NCBI GenBank assembly: GCA_004431415.1 | Contig: QPMI01000010.1 | Coordinates: 186,001 to 250,000, forward strand | Length of the DNA: 64,000 nucleotides | Source: Cyanophora paradoxa | Lineage: Eukaryota > Glaucocystophyceae > Cyanophorales > Cyanophoraceae | Reading direction: 5' to 3' | Shown: positions 36,301 to 47,311 of the stretch, piece by piece | Numbering within the stretch: the first letter of the stretch is position 1 | Layout of the letters: every line of letters begins with the position of its first letter | Notes under the pieces: generated by a model | The model's database searches: none | Seen by the model: only the letters and a program-made list of their open reading frames with translations | Told to the model about the DNA's origin: nothing | Program-made: the position numbers and the translations under genes

Positions 36301-39300
36301 ATGAGCATGCCGCTCCTGCAGTAGGCCGTCACCCCCGTCAGGACCTGCTTGCCCTGCGGAGCGCACCGCGCGCTCGAGTTTAGGGCAGATTGCATTAGAA
36401 AGACGTAGTAGAGCGGACCTTGATGGAGTACCCCAGGTCGCGCCACGTGATGACGGCTGGCGGGTGGCGCGGCCGCTCCGCCGCCTCGGACGGCATCTCC
36501 ACCGCGACGCTGCGAACGAAGTGAGGGGTACCCGATTCGGAGAGCAGCTACAGGAAGCAGGGCGCACTGCGGGGGCGGGGAGCGGGGCGTGCGGCGCCCG
36601 TTCGCGTCCCCCCCCTCCTTCTTCCCGGTACCCCCCTCGTCCTCGAAGAAGCGGGGTACGACCTCCTCCTCCCTGCGGACGAAGGCCCAGGCGAAGAGGC
36701 CGGCCGCGCCAAGGGCAAGAGCGAAGAGGGCCAGGATGCCTATGTCCCGCCACACCCACTCCGCCTCCGTCCTCAGCGTGAACTGGGGCGGAGATTAAGG
36801 GGAAGGGCGGGGGGAGGGGAGGGGAAGGGGGGTACGGCGCACAAAGTCGAGGGCGGCGACGCCCGGGAGCCCGCCCTCCAGGGGTAGATCCTTCAGCTGC
36901 GGCGAAAGCTCGAAGAGGGCGGGGGGTACGGGAGGGCTCGAAAGCGGGGTACCTCGTTCAGCACGAGGGCTGCGGTGGACCAAAACAGCGGAATCAGGAC
37001 GGGATGGGATGCAACGGGGGTACGCGGATCTAGATCTCGCCTTCGATGGGGTACACGAGGAAGGCCAGGTAGTGCATCCATATCCAGGGCTGCGGGGCGG
37101 ATCGAATCCTCGCGAACGGTCCCCGGCGAGCCCGGAGGGGTACGGGGCGCACGGAGGGGATGAGCTCCTTGGGTACCATGAATCCGCAGAAAACGAGGAC
37201 GCCGGCCAGGCAGCCCGAGATGAGCACGGTACCCTGGCGCGAGATTGGGGGGGGGGGGGACAGATCAGTCATGTGACCTGGTGGGGACCGGCAAGAGGGT
37301 AAGAGTACCTGGGCGGCATTCAAGGACAGGGCAACCACGATCTGAGTGAGGCTGGGGGGGAATGAGTTCCGGGGGGAGAGGGGCGGTTCAAGGATAGGGG
37401 TACGCACCCGTATGATGTGATGAAGACGAGCCAGAGGACGAAGATGAGGGTGGCGTAGCGCCCCCCGCCTGGGGGTACGGGGTGAGAAGGGCGGGAGAGG
37501 CGGAGAAGAGGCGCAGTGGAGTGGGGAGTGGGGGTACGCACTTTCGGCGGAGGAGAAACCGGCGGGCCAGTAGGCTGCGCGGGCGTCAAGCACGCGCATT
37601 CGCTTTAGTTTTTCGGCTTGTGGAATGTATCTAAAATGTTTCAGGTCGTCCTACAATAACAGCGAAGCTCACATAGGGACGTCAGCGCGATGATCTCGAG
37701 GGCCAGCAGCGGCGTCTCCGCGGCCGCCCGCGCGATGTAGTACTGCCGGGGGGCAGAAGTGAGGGGGGAAAGTGTTGAGGGGAGGGGAGAGAAGGGGGCG
37801 CACGGGGGCGGTTCTGTAGTACCCCGCGCGGCTGCGGGTCGGGGAGGGGCACCCGTCAGAACGCGATCTCGAGCTCATAGCGAGCCTCTGACAACGCAAT
37901 TTTGCTTTAAGCTATTTTAGGAGCACGATTCTGCTCACCTCTGTATGTAGAAGATCTTCCTCTCCTCGAAGAAGCGGGGTATGGCGCCCATGACCTCCAA
38001 AAGCAGCGTACCCGCCCACACGAAGCTCTGAGAGGAGGGGGGTGGGGGTAAGGGGAGGAGGCGGGGGGGGGGGGGGGGGGGGTTGGAGGGGGGCACGCGC
38101 GATGGAAACGCGGAGGATGGCGCCGGTGAAGTTTCGGGGGATGGAGAGGAAGAGTGTACCCGTCAAAAAGCCCGCGAAGAGCGCGTGGATGTACCTGGGG
38201 GTTACGAGATAAGAAACTCGAAACAGAGCCGCTTTCAAGCTCAGCGCGCCTGGTCTTGAGCTGGGGCGTGTTGCGGCGCCAGAGGCGGGCTTCCCGCCCG
38301 AGGCAGAGCCAGAGCGCAAGCCACGCAGAGCGAGCAAGGCCGCCCTCGACGGCCGCCGCCGCCGCCCCGGGCGCCGGCCCCGCCTCCACGCTCCGCGCCA
38401 CTTCCGCCTCCGCCTCCTGCGCGGGGGTACGGTGTTTAGGCAGGCAAAGAGGGAGGGAAAGGAAGGGTACGGGTGCGCCGGGGCGGGCCTGCTTCAGGGG
38501 GGACGAATCGTACGCGGCCACCAGCTCCGCCTTCGAGAGGGGCCCGTCGGGGGGTACGCAGTCCAGCGGCAGCGTACCCGACTCGGGTTCCAGCACGTTC
38601 TGTCGGGGGGGAGGGGGGGGTAAGGGGACTCCGGCGGGGGGTGGCTGGGGCGCATGGGAGAGGAAGGGGTACGTTGATAAAGTCGGGCAAGGTCATGTAC
38701 GCGGGCCGCCTGTACCCCGACAGGGCCACGTGCCCCTCGATTCCCGTCCTGGGGCCTGCTTCGAAAATCACGAAAGGATGGAGAGGGGGGGAGCGGGGGG
38801 AGGCGGAGCGGGGGGGTACGCGCGCACCGCAGTAGACGACGCGGCCGGCGGAGAGGAGTACGGCGCTGTCGAAGAGGGCGAACGCCTCCTCGCTGGGTAC
38901 AGGATTGGTCAGAAAAAAAGGTGCCGGAACCTCCGAGAAAGAATTCTGTATCCTCGCCTGGGCTGCAGCAGGCTCATGACGACGGTCCGGCCGTGGGCGG
39001 CCAGCTCACGGCACGCCGTCACGATCTGGGGGGTACCGGTGAGCTGGGAAGCGAGGGGGAGGGAAAGGCGAGGGGGTACAGGGCGCACGTCGAGGGTCAT
39101 GGGGGCGTCGAGGCCCGTCGAGGGCTCGTCCATCTGAGAGGCGAACGAAGCTGAGGAAAAGAAGGCGCCGGGGGTACGGGAATCGCGCACGACGAGAACC
39201 GACGGATTAGATACCATCTCGAGGGCGATCGTCACGCGCTGTGGCGGCGGCGTCGTTCAAACCCCAAGGGGGGGGGTACGGGGGCGGCGCGGACCCGGCG

Positions 39301-40813
39301 CTGGCCGCCCGAGATACCGCCCATCTGGCTGTTGCCCACCAGGTTTCCGGCGACGTGGCTTAGACCCAGTATCGAGAGCGCCGTACCCACCTGGCGGGGG
39401 GCGTGAGAAGGGGTACGTCTTGAAGAAGGGGGAGGGGAGGAGGGACGGGTACCGCCTCATCGACGATCTCCCGATCGGCGGCGGCGGGGAGGCGGCAGCT
39501 TGCCGCGAAGCGAAGGGTCTCCTCGACCGTGAGGTAGGCTGCGGGGGTACAGGGGCGGACGTCAGGGGGGTATACGGCATCGCACGCGTCCCCGCGCACG
39601 GAAGTGAACCTGCGGAGGGCGAATCAGTCGGGGACGGGTGAGAGCTGGCGGGGGGTACGTGTGCGCACGTCCTCAGCGTCGACGAATCCGACGCGGCGGG
39701 TTGCGAGCGTCGCATCGGCTGGGCGCCCGTCGACCTTTGCGGAGGGGTCAGGGAATATGTGGAGGGGAGGTGGGGAGGTGGGGAGGCGCTGGGTACCAGG
39801 AAGTCTCCAGAGGCTTTGACGGCTGCCGGGAGTCGGCCGGAGATCTGAAGGGGGTACGGAATCGGTGAAGGGGCGCTGGACAGGTGGGGGTAGGGTGGAG
39901 GGGGGGGGGGGGGACCAGCTTCAGGAGGGTGCTCTTTCCGGAGGCTCGGCTCCCGAGAACAGCGGTGAGCGTACCCGGCTGAGTTGCACGTCATGCGATG
40001 GAAAAGGAGCCGGGGCGGGGGGGGGGGTACGGGCGCACGCGAAAGGCGCAGGTGACCTGGTCCAGAATAGAGCGCTCGACCCGCTTCGGCCCGGAGAGGC
40101 CGCGAGCCAGCGCTCCGAAGAACGCCCCGCCGGCTGTTCTCGGGGGCTGAGGCGCAGATCGGGAGGGGAGGGGTACGAGGAGCGCACCTGAGCGGGACTC
40201 GTCGTCCCGTTCCGCAGGTACCTTCACGGAGCAGCGCACGTTTTCTGCGGGCCGCGGGCGGTCAGATTGTATCGAAGCGGCCGGCGGTCAGATGGTATCG
40301 AAGCGGCGCACGGAGCGTGAGGGTGCAGCGCCCCGGGGCGAGACCGGCGCCCTCCATGCGCGCCGAGAAGGCGCGAACGAGGGCGGCCGCGTTGCACTTC
40401 GGCCCGGCCTTGGGACTGGTCCCTTCTTCATCCCCTTCGCCTGTGGGGCCCGGCCGGCCGCGAGCTGGAGCGCGTGCAGAGTCAAGAGGCAGCCGCGGAC
40501 CGCGGGATCAAATGTGCAGCGCACAGGCGTCGTCGGAGAGCGGAACCGCGCCACCGGCCGCTGCAGGCAAAGGAGCGACCTTCATGGTCTTGACAATCTT
40601 CACGCGGATGTCGCTGGACGGCGAGAGGCGCTGGCTTCCGCGGCGGCTTCCGGCCCTTGAAGGCGGCTCCGCTGCCGCTGCGGCCGGTGCTGGGCTCTCG
40701 AGTGCTCCGTATTGCGGTGCGCTCGCGGTTTCCCGCGTCTCGCGCGTCAGCTGCAGCGGCTCCGGAACCGCGCTCGAAACGCCAGCTGCAGCGATGGGTG
40801 GCAGCCGCTGCAT
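30304..40813 (-). CDS. Full-size PDR-type ABCG transporter (NBD-TMD-NBD-TMD)
   Basis: Pleiotropic-drug-resistance ABC exporter of the plasma or organelle membrane; the substrate is unknown. It starts at 40813 ([11 protein letters not shown]...); N-terminal exons lead to [12 protein letters not shown] and [21 protein letters not shown]1: Walker [15 protein letters not shown] (about 39930-39970), [14 protein letters not shown], signature ISGGQRR (about 39300), DEPSTGLDA (39110) and SLLQP. TMD1 spans about 38.6-36.9 kb ([20 protein letters not shown]). NBD2: [17 protein letters not shown]+GKTT+[50 protein letters not shown] and [18 protein letters not shown] follows. TMD2 runs to [17 protein letters not shown] and KIRYAKK, stop at 30304-30306. 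SLLQP in NBD1 and HQP in NBD2 are normal for PDR proteins. There are over 30 introns, and several carry copies of exon edges. Confidence 0.92.
32936..33025. repeat. (AGCTT)n pentanucleotide microsatellite
   Basis: About 17 near-perfect AGCTT units inside a TMD2 intron of the ABC gene, flanked on both sides by decayed copies of an exon edge. Confidence 0.95.
36194..36205 (-). other. 12-nt microexon encoding GKTT of NBD2 Walker A
   Basis: On the sense strand, GPSGA ends an exon at 36276 and LLDVLAGRK begins the next at 36120. The missing GKTT is found only as GGAAAGACGACG, bounded by CCCGCAG and GTGCTT, between introns of 63 and 70 nt. All joins are phase 0. The upstream intron contains CTGAC. 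Without this exon the P-loop would be incomplete. Confidence 0.85.
40257..40306 (-). repeat. Tandem copy of branch-site region in an ABC intron
   Basis: The block GCGGTCAGAT(T/G)GTATCGAAGCGG occurs twice in tandem. On the sense strand each copy supplies ATCTGACCGC, a candidate branch site, 5' of the acceptor at about 40237. Confidence 0.7.
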
Positions 40814-41156
40814 GCGATGTCTTAGACGCTCGATCTTGCTTCACATGCTCTGCGCTAGGATAAGATCCCGTGTGCTGCCACGTGCATCATGCCCCCGGAG
40901 CTCGTGGGCCCGCGCCGGCTGCAGCTGCGACTGCGGCTTGCGGAAGCGAACTGTACAGCTGCAGCTCCACGCGTACGCAGCTCCCAGCTGGTCTCTGAGC
41001 GCCCGGCACTTTTGTCGACAAAGCCAGCGCGATGTCGACAAAGGGGGATACGCTTTCAAATCGCCGCAGCGGTTCAGTAGGAGACCGCACCGGTGTAGCT
41101 ATAGGGCGGGATGGCGGATCGGGCGCCGAAGCGCGCGAGAACGGAGGCCGGTGCGG
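40814..41156. promoter_or_regulatory. Shared upstream region of ABC transporter and F-box/LRR genes
   Basis: 343 bp between divergent start codons, dense in CAGCTG/CTGCAG palindromes (40785-40990). It presumably holds both promoters; no TATA box is evident. Confidence 0.4.
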
Positions 41157-43007
41157 ATGTTGCTGGTTGTGCCCGCCCGCTCTCCCGCTCAGGCGCCCGT
41201 CGATGTCGCAGAGTCGCCCGCGTCGTCGCCTGCTCCCCCAGCTGCAGCGGCCGCCGCGGCCTCGATCTCCCTTGAGCGCTTGCCGGGCGACGTGCTGTCA
41301 AGGTGGGCGAGCTGGCGCCCCGCGGGCAGTGCGGCCGCTGTTTGACACACCTCCCAGAATCCTGCAGCTCTTGCCGCTGCGAACGGCGTTCGCCGTGCGG
41401 CGGGTGAGCCGCGCCATCCGCGACGCCGTCGAGTCGACTGCGTTCGATGGCGGAACGCTGCACGTCGCATGTCGGGCCGAGGGGCGCTGGAGCGCGGCGC
41501 TCGACAAATTGGAGCACTTCGTGCGTGACGGGCGACTCAAGGGCGGCGATCTCAGCGTCCGCGTCGAGTGCAGCGGGGAGCTCCGCAGCGGCGGCGGCGC
41601 GCAGCCGGCCGGCCTGCTCGCGGCCCTCGCCGGGCGCTGTCGGCGCGTCTGCGTCCGATTCGTATTCGCGGGCGGCGCCGAGCTCGCTTTCGATCGGCAC
41701 GTGCGCGACGTCCTCGGCGCCCTGGCGCCCGGCGGGGCGGCCGGTCCGCTACAGGAGCTCGAGCTGCTGAGCAGCGTGTACCAGACCCGCTTCCCCCACA
41801 CCCTCAAGATCCCGGAGGAGTGCCTCGCGCCCCTTTCCGGCCTTCAGGCCCTCCGCCTCGCCGACGACGCGCCCCCTAGCGCCGAGACGGTGGCCGCCAT
41901 CGCCGCCCGCCTCCCTTCGCTGCGCCGCCTGCGGCTCTGCGTCGACGCCAAGCGCCCAGAGGCGATCGGGCGGCTCGCCCCCCTCCGCAGCTTAGAGCAG
42001 CTCGTCCTCCACACGAGTTCCTTGCAGGCGAGTGCGGTACCCCCCCCCCCCCCCCCCCCCCTGGCCCTGACCGCCCCCTCCGCCTCTGCCGCAGCCCCCG
42101 CCTCACCTCCGCGGCCCGGGCCTTTCTTTTTTCCCCGCTCGCCGGTACCCCCGCGGGCGGCTCGCTGCGCGAGGTCCGATTCGAGTGAGCCGACGTACCT
42201 CCCCATACCTCCCGTACCCCCCTATCCCCCCCCCCCAACCCCCCCCCCGGCAGGCCCCCGGGAGCGGGACAATGGGGCGCGTCCCTCCGACCAGGCGACC
42301 TCGCTGCCCTTGCTCGTATGCCGGAGCTCGAACGCGTGACCGGCTACCCCTCGGTACCTCTTCCCCCCCCCCCCCCAAGCCCGCCGGAGCCCTCTCAGCT
42401 TCGTTCGCAGCTAGACGCGCTGACCTTTGGGGGCGGGTCGGAGTGCCCCGAGCTGGCCGAGTTCCTTCGGGCCCCGCGCCTCGCCGCCGCGGAGCTTTCC
42501 CTCTTCAACCGCTCCGCCCCGGCGCCCCTCGCCGCCGCCCTCGCGGCCCGCGGTTCCGCACTCCAGTCCCTCGGCCTCCGCGTCACCGGTGACGCCCTCG
42601 CCTCCCTCCCGGCGCTCGTCGCGGCCTCCGAGCCGGTTCTGACCGGGCTCGAGCTCGAGCTGCGGGCCGGGTGCTCGTGGGAGGGCATGGCGACGGCCGC
42701 GCTCGCGAGCTGGTCGCTCCGCCCCGCCATGATCGAGCTGGCCGCGAGCCTCGCCCGCTGCCCGCGCTTCGGCCGCCTCGCCATCCGCGCCGACGTCGCT
42801 GCCCCCGTAGCCGTCGCCTTCGCGGCCGACCTCGGCCCGCTGGCCGCCCTGGGCCGCGGAGGATGCGTCCGGCTCGAAGTCTCCGCGCGGCTGCGGCGGC
42901 CGGGCGCCGGCTCCGGCGACGTCGACGAGCACCTGGCGGCCGCCCGCGCGGCGTTCGCGGCGGCCCTGCCGGCCGTTCGCGTCCTCGTCGAGGCTGCCTC
43001 CCCCTAG
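41157..43007 (+). CDS. F-box-like protein with leucine-rich-repeat-like region
   Basis: Exon 41157-41296 starts MLLVVPARSPAQ and ends in LERLPGDVL. A 61-nt intron (donor GTCAAG) joins it to exon 41358 to about 42018, giving LERLPGDVLILQLLPLRTAF and AVRRVSRAIRDAV, an F-box pattern (L-P-D-V-L then R-x-V-S-R-x-x-R). LRR-like blocks follow (LSGLQALRLADD, LPSLRRLRLCVD, LRSLEQLVLHTSSL) with exons 42254-42353 and 42399-43007. An exon around 42100-42167 is likely but uncertain. F-box proteins present substrates to SCF ubiquitin ligases (family knowledge); the substrate is unknown. The intron near 42020-42100 contains about 20 C in a row. Confidence 0.65.
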
Positions 43008-43813
43008 CTCTAGCCGGCTAGCTCTAGCCGCCAGCTCGGCCTATCCCCCCACCTCCGGCCTGCAACCCCGCAGCTGCCGCCGACTGCCCGTGCCCGTGCC
43101 CCCCCCGGACCCCCCGCAAGCTGCTCGAGGATACCCGGCTACCTGCCCGCCTCCCGCGCGGCCGCGAGGCGGAGTCCCGCCTGCGCTAGCTTTGCCCTCC
43201 CCCTGCATGCAACTGCCCTCCCCTCCGAGGCCTCGCCGAGTCGGCTCGGAGTAATTAGCCCAGTAGACCGTCGGACATGGTGCGGCCAGGACGGCCCTTG
43301 AGCTTCACCAGACTCTGAAATATGCACGTGCGTGTGCGCCGTGCCACGGTGACGCTGGCATCAGGAGGTCTAAATATAGAGGTCCGTGCGCGTGTTCTGT
43401 CTTAGCTTGCCAATTGAGAGGTGCACGTGCACGTGAATCGAAGTTGGTAGGAAGAGGGAAGGAAAAAGATTGATTAAAGAGAGGATTCGAATTCGAGGGA
43501 TTCGGTCACTCAGACACGGTCCGGCCGCGAGCCGCTGGAAATTAAACAGCGGCTCGTGGGGAGGGGGGCGACCTCCGAGCCCCACCCCCCCTCCCCCACC
43601 CACCCAGATAACCGCGCGCGGTTGCGAGCCCCCGTTTAAAAACAAAGAGCGGCCACCCTCACGCCTTGAAGCCCAAAGACCCCAAGGCCATTCTTGCTCC
43701 GCAGGGACATTGTTAAACGTTGTGAGTTGAGAATTGCTACAGCAGATCTAATTATAAGCTTTAATTTCGCTCAAGCTGATAGCTGGAGCTTAACTACGTA
43801 TACTTGATTGCAC
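43008..43813. other. Spacer between convergent genes
   Basis: No supported gene. Includes a G/C-run region at 43555-43610. 43800-43813 adjoins the stop of the next gene on the minus strand. Confidence 0.45.
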
Positions 43814-45381
43814 CTAAAAACCACCGAAGTCGGCGCCATCAACGTCCGCGGTGGCGGCGGCGGTGTCGGCGGCAAGGTTGGCCTCCTGAAGGTCAAGATC
43901 GTCGTCGTAGTCGTTGCCGTACACGACCTCCTCTTCCGCGACACTCACGTCGGGGACCGCGCCGACAGCCTCCGCGACGGCGGGGGCGGCGATGCTGATC
44001 GCGGTCTTCGCGTCCACGAATGCATATCAGCGACAGAGGAGATTTAAGAGGGCGAATGATAGACCCGCGGACCACCAGTTCTTTGGCGACCACCCGCTGC
44101 TCCTCCGCCGGAAGAGCTTGGTAGGCAAGTCCGACCGTTTTGACGACCTCCTCAATCTGCAGGAGGGAGAAAGATAAGCTGGAATCAAGGATAGATAATT
44201 TATATGATTCGAATCGACATCGATATCGCGATGGGTCGCTTCGTGAACGTTAACGTCAACGGAGCAAGCGAGCTTTCTGATTTGAAGCCTAGCATCGAAG
44301 GATCTACGTATATACGTATATATATACATATGCCGCAGTGCATGCACTTACGTTGGAGGCGTCAATCACTGCCGGAATGTTGACCGTTTTGATCACCTGC
44401 GAAAGTTGACGCGGCTAGAACGCTGACATGTACAGAGTGCATCTCGCAAAAGCACACACCGCGGCACGGTGCGGGAGTGTGTCCACATCGCCCATGTGGT
44501 TCTGAATGAACTTTGCAATCGCGACCTCGAGCGGGGGGAGCGCGCCCACGGTGTCCAGGAGGGCTTGCCCGCTTTCCTCGGACTCGACCATCACGACCTG
44601 CGGAAGAGGTGCTTCCGGAATCAATATATATGTATATATATATAAGCTTATCAATAAAGCGCATTGCACAGATGTTTAATTTCATGACTGCACGCGCCTG
44701 ATCGTCCTGGTCGAGCTTCATAGCCAGAGTGTTGACTGGCGATTTCACGCATCTCCCGCTGCTGAGGTACAAGAAGCTGCCGCCATAGTGATTGCATCTG
44801 CGAGCGATATATAAATGATCAGAATCGAATTCGATGACAGAAGTGTACATATGCATGCAGCAGTGCGCCCAAAGCTGTAAAACACATGTACATAGTAAAC
44901 GCACTGATTAGCGTCGCCCACATACCTGGCGGGGACGATAAGCAGGCGGGAACGAGAAGCAGGCGGGAACAATTTCACACACCAGTAGACAGGAGGCTCC
45001 GATGTGTCAAAGTAACCAGAGCCATCAGGCGCCTGAATGCGTCGAAGTCAGTTTTCCACCCGCGGCATACATAATTACAGCAGCCCTACCATGATAGGGT
45101 TATCGCCCACATTCCAGGTCAGACACCACTCGTTTCCTTCCTCGTAGCAATAACCGTCGAGGCGAACGACCGGCTTCGGGGGCGGAGGGAACCAGTTGCC
45201 CATGTTTCCGAAGTTCTCTGCCACGGTTTGTCACGAGAACGTTAACGCTTTCGTCCGTCATTATTAATGCAACCGCGGGCTGTCGGAGAGGAGCAAGCAG
45301 ATCTATAGCAAGGACTAGGAACGCGACGATGACCCGGCTGCGTGATAATGTTGTACCATTATAAATATCAGACATTCGCAT
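43814..45381 (-). CDS. Small, possibly secreted protein of unknown function
   Basis: An N-terminal hydrophobic stretch (RVIVAFLVLAIDLLAPL) follows a start at 45381 (MRMSDIYNG) or 45375. Then come exons reading NFGNMGNWFPPPPKPVVRLD and GYCYEEGNEWCLTWNVGDNP (about 45220-45100), APDGSGYFDTSEPPVYWCV (45020), GGSFLYLSSGRCVKSPVNTLA (44770), VMVESEESGQALLDTVGALP (44600-44480), VIKTVNIPAVIDASN (44400-44355), IEEVVKTVGLAYQALPAEEQ (44160), and an acidic C-terminus ending DVDGADFGGF with the stop at 43814. No family is recognised. The junction between the hydrophobic exon and NFGNM needs a frame change whose splice sites I could not settle. Confidence 0.5.
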
Positions 45382-45821
45382 TCCACCACCATGGCCAACA
45401 CCATTAGTATCATATTTAACACTTAGAATATCTCGTGTTCCGTCACAAATTTGGGATATTTCCGTTGGATTAGTTCCAAGATTCTGAATCTTATTGTAAA
45501 TGGTGAAGATCGAACGAACTATTACCATAACATGGAAGGGCTGCACCTTGATGTTGAGAAGGCTCACAACGAATGTCGATCCCCGAAGCCTTGAAGTTTA
45601 AAAATCTACTAGGCTAGGACTTCGGGATCCGGCTCGGGGGCAGGTACCGGTGGACTCCTGCTACCTAGACTCCTAGTAGCTCGTTTGGGGCCGCGCCGCA
45701 CCGCCGCCTCAGTCTACCAAGTCGTTCTGTATACTGCAGTACGGCCACTGTAGCTACCGGTATACATACTGTAGACTTATAGACTATACAGACTACTGTC
45801 GAGTCCGTGTCGACGTCGATT

Positions 45822-46085
45822 TACCGTGTAACAGGAAAATACCAGATCGGAAATTAGTGGATCGTAAAACTTGGCCCTCCCACAGGCGAAACACTGGAGC
45901 CCGAAATTAGTGGATCGTAAAACTTTCAGGCTTGTATGGGGCGGTAATTTGGGGGGTACTGTATGAGGCCGCGCCCCATCAGGGAATTAGTGGAGCTCGA
46001 AATTAGTGGACTGAGTCAAAAGTTTGGTCCACTAATTTCCAGCTCCACTAATTATCAGCGTCCAGTATTTTCCTGTTACACGGTA
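45822..46085. mobile_element. TACCGTG-family MITE, word AATTAGTGGA
   Basis: 264 bp with perfect 21-bp terminal inverted repeats beginning TACCGTGTAACAGGAAAATA. The outer TA at each end fits a TA target duplication. The inside holds five AATTAGTGG words and the inverse TCCACTAATT twice, on the backbone GGCCCTCCC ... GAGCCCG ... GGCTTGTATGGGGCGGTAAT ... GGGGGGTACTGTATG. Confidence 0.9.
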
Positions 46086-46174
46086 CCGCCGGGCGGCCCG
46101 GCGCGGGCCGCGTGTATTGGCTAGCGGCTTGTCAAACAGACTCACTCTACAGCTGTGAATCTTCACACATTGTA

Positions 46175-46403
46175 CTGTAGGAGGCGGAAAATTGCCGAGG
46201 CGAAAAATTGCCGAATTCGTCCAAAACCGGAATTGCCATGGCGATAAATTGCCGAATCCAGATTCTAGATCTGCTCTATGGCGGGCTAGGCAAATACCTA
46301 CCCCCGGGCCCCAGCAACATTGCCGAGTCGTTAAATTGCCGAATTCAGCGTCTCGTCAATTTTACGGCAATTTTTCGCCTTGGCAATTTTCCGCCTCCTA
46401 CAG
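46175..46403. mobile_element. MITE, word AATTGCCGA (TIR CTGTAGGAGGCGG)
   Basis: 229 bp with long inverted repeats (CTGTAGGAGGCGGAAAATTG, imperfect beyond this). AAATTGCCG words occur throughout, with the inverse CGGCAATTT near the right end. A related copy lies at about 48860-49074. Confidence 0.85.
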
Positions 46404-47057
46404 CTAGAGCCAGTATTAATATTACCGTGCACATGTACTACGGTACGTAACCGTTCGAGCAACAGAAAAATAGTGGATCGTAAAACGGTTACAACGGTAT
46501 TCTCAGACCGCAGCACCGTAAAACCCGGTATTTTCCAACGTTAACGGTTTTAGTGGATTGTAAAAACCCGACCCTCCCTTTTAGGGCCCGGAGGGTATTT
46601 CGAATTTTCGAATTCGAGTCCGCGTCCGACGCGCTCTTAATTTGCCGTGCGCCCTATCCAAAAAACATTCTAATTTCTGGCACTCCTTCTGACAGCGAAT
46701 TCGGCGGACCAGAACTTGTCTAGCAACGACGTCGACTCGGCGACATCGAGTTGACATCGACACCTCTTAGGCTACCGGTAGCCTGGCAGTCTCCTCAGGG
46801 CCTCTGCATAGGAGCGGCGCGCGCGAATTTGCAATATTAATTGATATTCAGAGTAGAAAGCTTAAGATTAGTGCGGTCTCATGAGTCATCGTACGGGAGT
46901 TCTCTCGATATCGACTCGGCGATCGCGATCGGCGACCTGAAGGCTCGGGCCTGAGTACTACGGTAATGCGACCCGAACTTCCCGACGAACTTCGGAAGCC
47001 CTTAAGTGCCGAACTTCCGAAGTTCAGAAGCAGCAGCCTGGCAGCGCTAGGCGCAGC
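46404..47057. repeat. Repeat fragments including a second TAGTGGA-word piece
   Basis: 46460-46600 carries ATAGTGGATCGTAAAAC and TTTAGTGGATTGTAAAA with CCCGACCCTCCC, a partial TACCGTG-family copy. 46930-47050 has ACTTCGGAAG/CTTCCGAAGT words in both orientations. No gene seen. Confidence 0.5.
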
Positions 47058-47311
47058 TACCGTGAAAACGCATTAATTTAATTTGGTACCGCAATAATAT
47101 ATATCAAAACGCTTAGAAACCGCTGGATGTACCCCCTACCGCAGCCAAAAGCTTCAAAACGCATTAATTTGGTGCCGCATTAATAGCTATAATATAATAG
47201 GGCCCCGCGGGGGTCCGGGTCCAAAAACGCATTGAAGACTGTGGCCGGTAATTCACAAAAAAACCGCATTAATATCTGGCGCATTAATGAACTTCGGAAG
47301 TGTTTTACGGA
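47058..47311. mobile_element. TACCGTG-family element, word CGCATTAAT
   Basis: Starts TACCGTGAAAACGC and ends in the near-inverse GTTTTACGGA. AACGCATTAAT words recur, and GGGTCCGGGTCCAAAA is a landmark shared with 23400-23420 and 29270-29290. Confidence 0.55.

Noticed and set aside
45822-46085. 264-bp element considered as a structured non-coding RNA because of its internal complementarity
   Set aside because: Perfect terminal repeats with TA flanks and sibling elements elsewhere point to a MITE; the complementarity comes from inverse word copies.
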